Shown here piece by piece: positions 14,241-15,631 of a stretch of DNA of 15,631 nucleotides (the first letter of the stretch is position 1; every line of letters begins with the position of its first letter). The DNA comes from JAEZFI01 sp044508215 (GTDB taxonomy: Bacteria; Actinomycetota; Acidimicrobiia; Acidimicrobiales; Microtrichaceae): positions 1-15,631 of the forward strand of contig JBIQID010000069.1 in assembly GCA_044508215.1 (NCBI GenBank), given 5' to 3'. A program made the translations under genes and the position numbers. The notes under the pieces were generated by a model. The model saw nothing but the letters and a program-made list of their open reading frames with translations. It did not search any database and was not told the DNA's origin.

Positions 14241-14498
14241 ATGGATCGCAACTGGACGGGGAAGGCCGCATGTCGTGGCCTGGACCCTGCCATCTTCTAT
14301 CCCCCGACCGATGAGGAAGCGGACGAGGCGAAAGCCGTCTGCGAGCTCTGCCCGGTGAACGAGGACTGCCTCGAGCACGCCATCCTCCACCGCGAGAAGA
14401 ACGGTGTGTGGGGTGGTGCCACCGAACGTGAGCGCCTCCGCATCATCCGGCGCCGCCGCCGGCTCCGGGCCCAGGACGTCGCAGCACACGCATCGTGA
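14241..14498 (+). CDS. WhiB-family iron-sulfur transcription factor
   Basis: An 85-residue WhiB-like protein, a class found only in Actinobacteria and their phages. Four cysteines that bind a [4Fe-4S] cluster are at 11, 34, 37 and 43 (C...C-EL-C...C). The turn motif GVWGG follows at 55-59, and a strongly basic tail (RIIRRRRRLR, 67-77) is suited to DNA or sigma-factor contact. Members sense O2, NO or redox state through the cluster; which subgroup this is cannot be told from sequence alone. ATG 14241 is 68 nt after the DUF3501 stop with a weak GAGGA site upstream. Its stop overlaps the TrpD start (GTGA), an unusual coupling of a redox regulator to a tryptophan biosynthesis enzyme. Confidence 0.93.
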   Translation: MDRNWTGKAACRGLDPAIFYPPTDEEADEAKAVCELCPVNEDCLEHAILHREKNGVWGGATERERLRIIRRRRRLRAQDVAAHAS

Positions 14499-15562
14499 GC
14501 GCTGAGGACCAGGACGCGTTCGCCGCTGCAGGTGGCTGGCGCGCAGTCCTGGCCGCCCTCGCCGAGCACCGCGAGCTGACGGCCGACCAGGCACGGGGCG
14601 CCATCGCCGAGATCCTCGGCGGCCGCGCCACCGACGGGCAGATCGGCGGCTTCCTCGTTGGGCTGCGCACCCGAGGCGCCACCCCGGCCGAGATCGACTC
14701 GATGGTCGACGCCATGCTCATGCAGGCCCAGCCCCTCGACCTCGGCGACGCCGACCGCGTCGTCGACATCGTCGGCACCGGCGGCTCACGCCTTCGCCAG
14801 GACCGGGCCTTCAACATCTCGACCACCGCCTGCTTCGTGGTCGCTGGGGCCGGCGTGCCGGTCTGCAAGCACGGCAACCGGAAGGCGTCGTCGTCGAGCG
14901 GCTCGTCGGACGTGCTCGAGGCGCTCGGCATCGCGATCGAGCTCGACGGAGCGGCCACGGCCCGCTGCGTGTCCGAGGCAGGCCTGGGCTTCGCGTTCGC
15001 CCGCGCCTTCCACCCCGCGATGCGGCACGCCGGACCGGTGCGTGCCGAGCTGGGCATCCCCACCATCTTCAACCTGCTCGGCCCGCTCTCGCACCCGGGC
15101 GGCGTGCGTCGGCAGGTCATCGGCGTCGCCGACCCCGACACCGCCCCGCTCGTGGCCGAGGTCCTCGCCCGGCGTGGGTCGCCGAGGGCGATGGTGGTGC
15201 ACGGGTCCGACGGCCTCGACGAGCTGACCCTCTCCGGCCCCTCGACCATCCACGAGGTCCGTGAGGGCGAGGTCGAGGTGCACGAGATCCACCCCAGCGA
15301 CCTCGGCCTCACCGCGGTGAAGGTCGAGGACCTCGGCGTCGGTGCGCCGGACGAGAACGCCGCCGTGCTCAGGGAGATCCTCGGCGGCGGTGGGGGACCG
15401 CGCCGCGAGGTGGTCGAGCTGAACGCCGCGGCGGGCCTGGTCGTGGCCGGCGTGGCCGACGACCTCGAGCGGGGGCTCGCCCTGGCACGCGGATCGATCG
15501 AGAGCGGCGCCGCCCAGGAGCGCCTCGACCGCCTCGTGGTCGTCTCCAACGCGGTTTCTTGA
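14495..15562 (+). CDS. trpD: Anthranilate phosphoribosyltransferase
   Basis: A 355-residue enzyme that transfers phosphoribosyl from PRPP to anthranilate, the second step of tryptophan synthesis. The N-terminal helical domain is followed by the phosphoribosyltransferase domain with DIVGTGGS (91-98), NISTTA (107-112), KHGNRKASSSSGSSDVLEAL (125-144), HPAMRHAGPVRAELG (163-177, Arg173 expected to bind anthranilate), FNLLGPLSHPGG (182-193) and the metal-binding Asp232-Glu233 of DGLDE. Oddities: the family GTGGD motif reads GTGGS here, and about three extra residues separate it from NIST. No other trp gene is in the window. GTG 14495 overlaps the WhiB stop by 4 nt, with no separate ribosome binding site. 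Downstream is the right-hand dispersed repeat. A TrpD-like enzyme with another substrate is less likely but possible. Confidence 0.92.
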   Translation: MSAEDQDAFAAAGGWRAVLAALAEHRELTADQARGAIAEILGGRATDGQIGGFLVGLRTRGATPAEIDSMVDAMLMQAQPLDLGDADRVVDIVGTGGSRLRQDRAFNISTTACFVVAGAGVPVCKHGNRKASSSSGSSDVLEALGIAIELDGAATARCVSEAGLGFAFARAFHPAMRHAGPVRAELGIPTIFNLLGPLSHPGGVRRQVIGVADPDTAPLVAEVLARRGSPRAMVVHGSDGLDELTLSGPSTIHEVREGEVEVHEIHPSDLGLTAVKVEDLGVGAPDENAAVLREILGGGGGPRREVVELNAAAGLVVAGVADDLERGLALARGSIESGAAQERLDRLVVVSNAVS

Positions 15563-15563
15563 T

Positions 15564-15631
15564 GGGGCCGGGCCAGCTCCGGCTCAGGCACGGCCTCGTT
15601 CCTCGGCCTTCTTCGTCCTCCGCTACCCGGC
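15564..15631. repeat. Dispersed palindromic repeat, copy 2 (cut by window end)
   Basis: Begins 2 nt after the trpD stop. It matches copy 1 at the left edge over CCGGGCCAGCTCCG (15568-15581) and over 39 nt at 15591-15629 with one mismatch. The internal variable segment is shorter than in copy 1. The right arm of the palindrome, if present, lies beyond the window. Confidence 0.7.

Noticed and set aside
14775..14800. Frameshift or small insertion in trpD explaining GTGGS
   Set aside because: The frame is open through the region and all later motifs are in frame; no single-base change restores GGD with normal spacing.

Overview
The window looks like a high-GC actinobacterial chromosome segment. 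A WhiB-family protein, class A RNase P RNA, a mycobacterial-style zinc-ribbon/histidine-phosphatase pairing and apparent leaderless promoters (TANNNT placed 6-7 nt before a start codon) all point to Actinomycetota. Acidimicrobiia is my best guess, but that is an inference from style and not a phylogeny. Two runs of exactly 100 N (6688-6787 and 13491-13590) show a draft scaffold. The second run is flanked by an exact 55-nt duplication, the signature of a k=55 de Bruijn graph join, so a metagenome bin is plausible.

Layout. 1-208: tail of a + strand gene and a palindromic dispersed repeat that recurs at the right edge. 209-1189 (-): Gfo/Idh/MocA oxidoreductase. 1310-5453 (+): a tight four-gene run of class A penicillin-binding protein, coiled-coil zinc-ribbon protein, small membrane protein and histidine phosphatase, ended by a 16-bp-stem hairpin. 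5527-6044 (-): two small CsbD-like stress proteins. 6219-6596 (-): RNase P RNA. 6650-6854: an array of related hairpins interrupted by gap 1. 6893-12050 (-): a four-gene operon of GlpD, an AGPS-like FAD oxidase, a four-helix membrane protein and an FGGY kinase. 12147-14172 (+): PerR-type Fur regulator, rubrerythrin, a 350-bp repeat island and a DUF3501 protein. 14241-15562 (+): WhiB overlapping TrpD. 15564-15631: second copy of the dispersed repeat.

How the genes fit together. The (-) operon resembles glycerol/glycerol-3-phosphate metabolism (compare M. tuberculosis glpD1 near an AGPS-like flavoprotein), but its kinase lacks several glycerol-contact residues, so the substrate may differ. Back to back with it is a peroxide-defence module in which the PerR-like regulator keeps all five regulatory metal ligands and probably controls rubrerythrin. 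Elsewhere DUF3501 often accompanies rubrerythrin together with an Fe-S oxidoreductase; that third gene is absent here and a repeat island occupies the interval. The most interesting items are the glpD/AGPS-like/4-TM/FGGY operon, the hairpin array beside rnpB, the repeat island inside the oxidative-stress module, the recurring leaderless promoter pattern, and a TrpD with an altered GTGGD loop. I found no CRISPR array, transposase, tRNA or phage gene.
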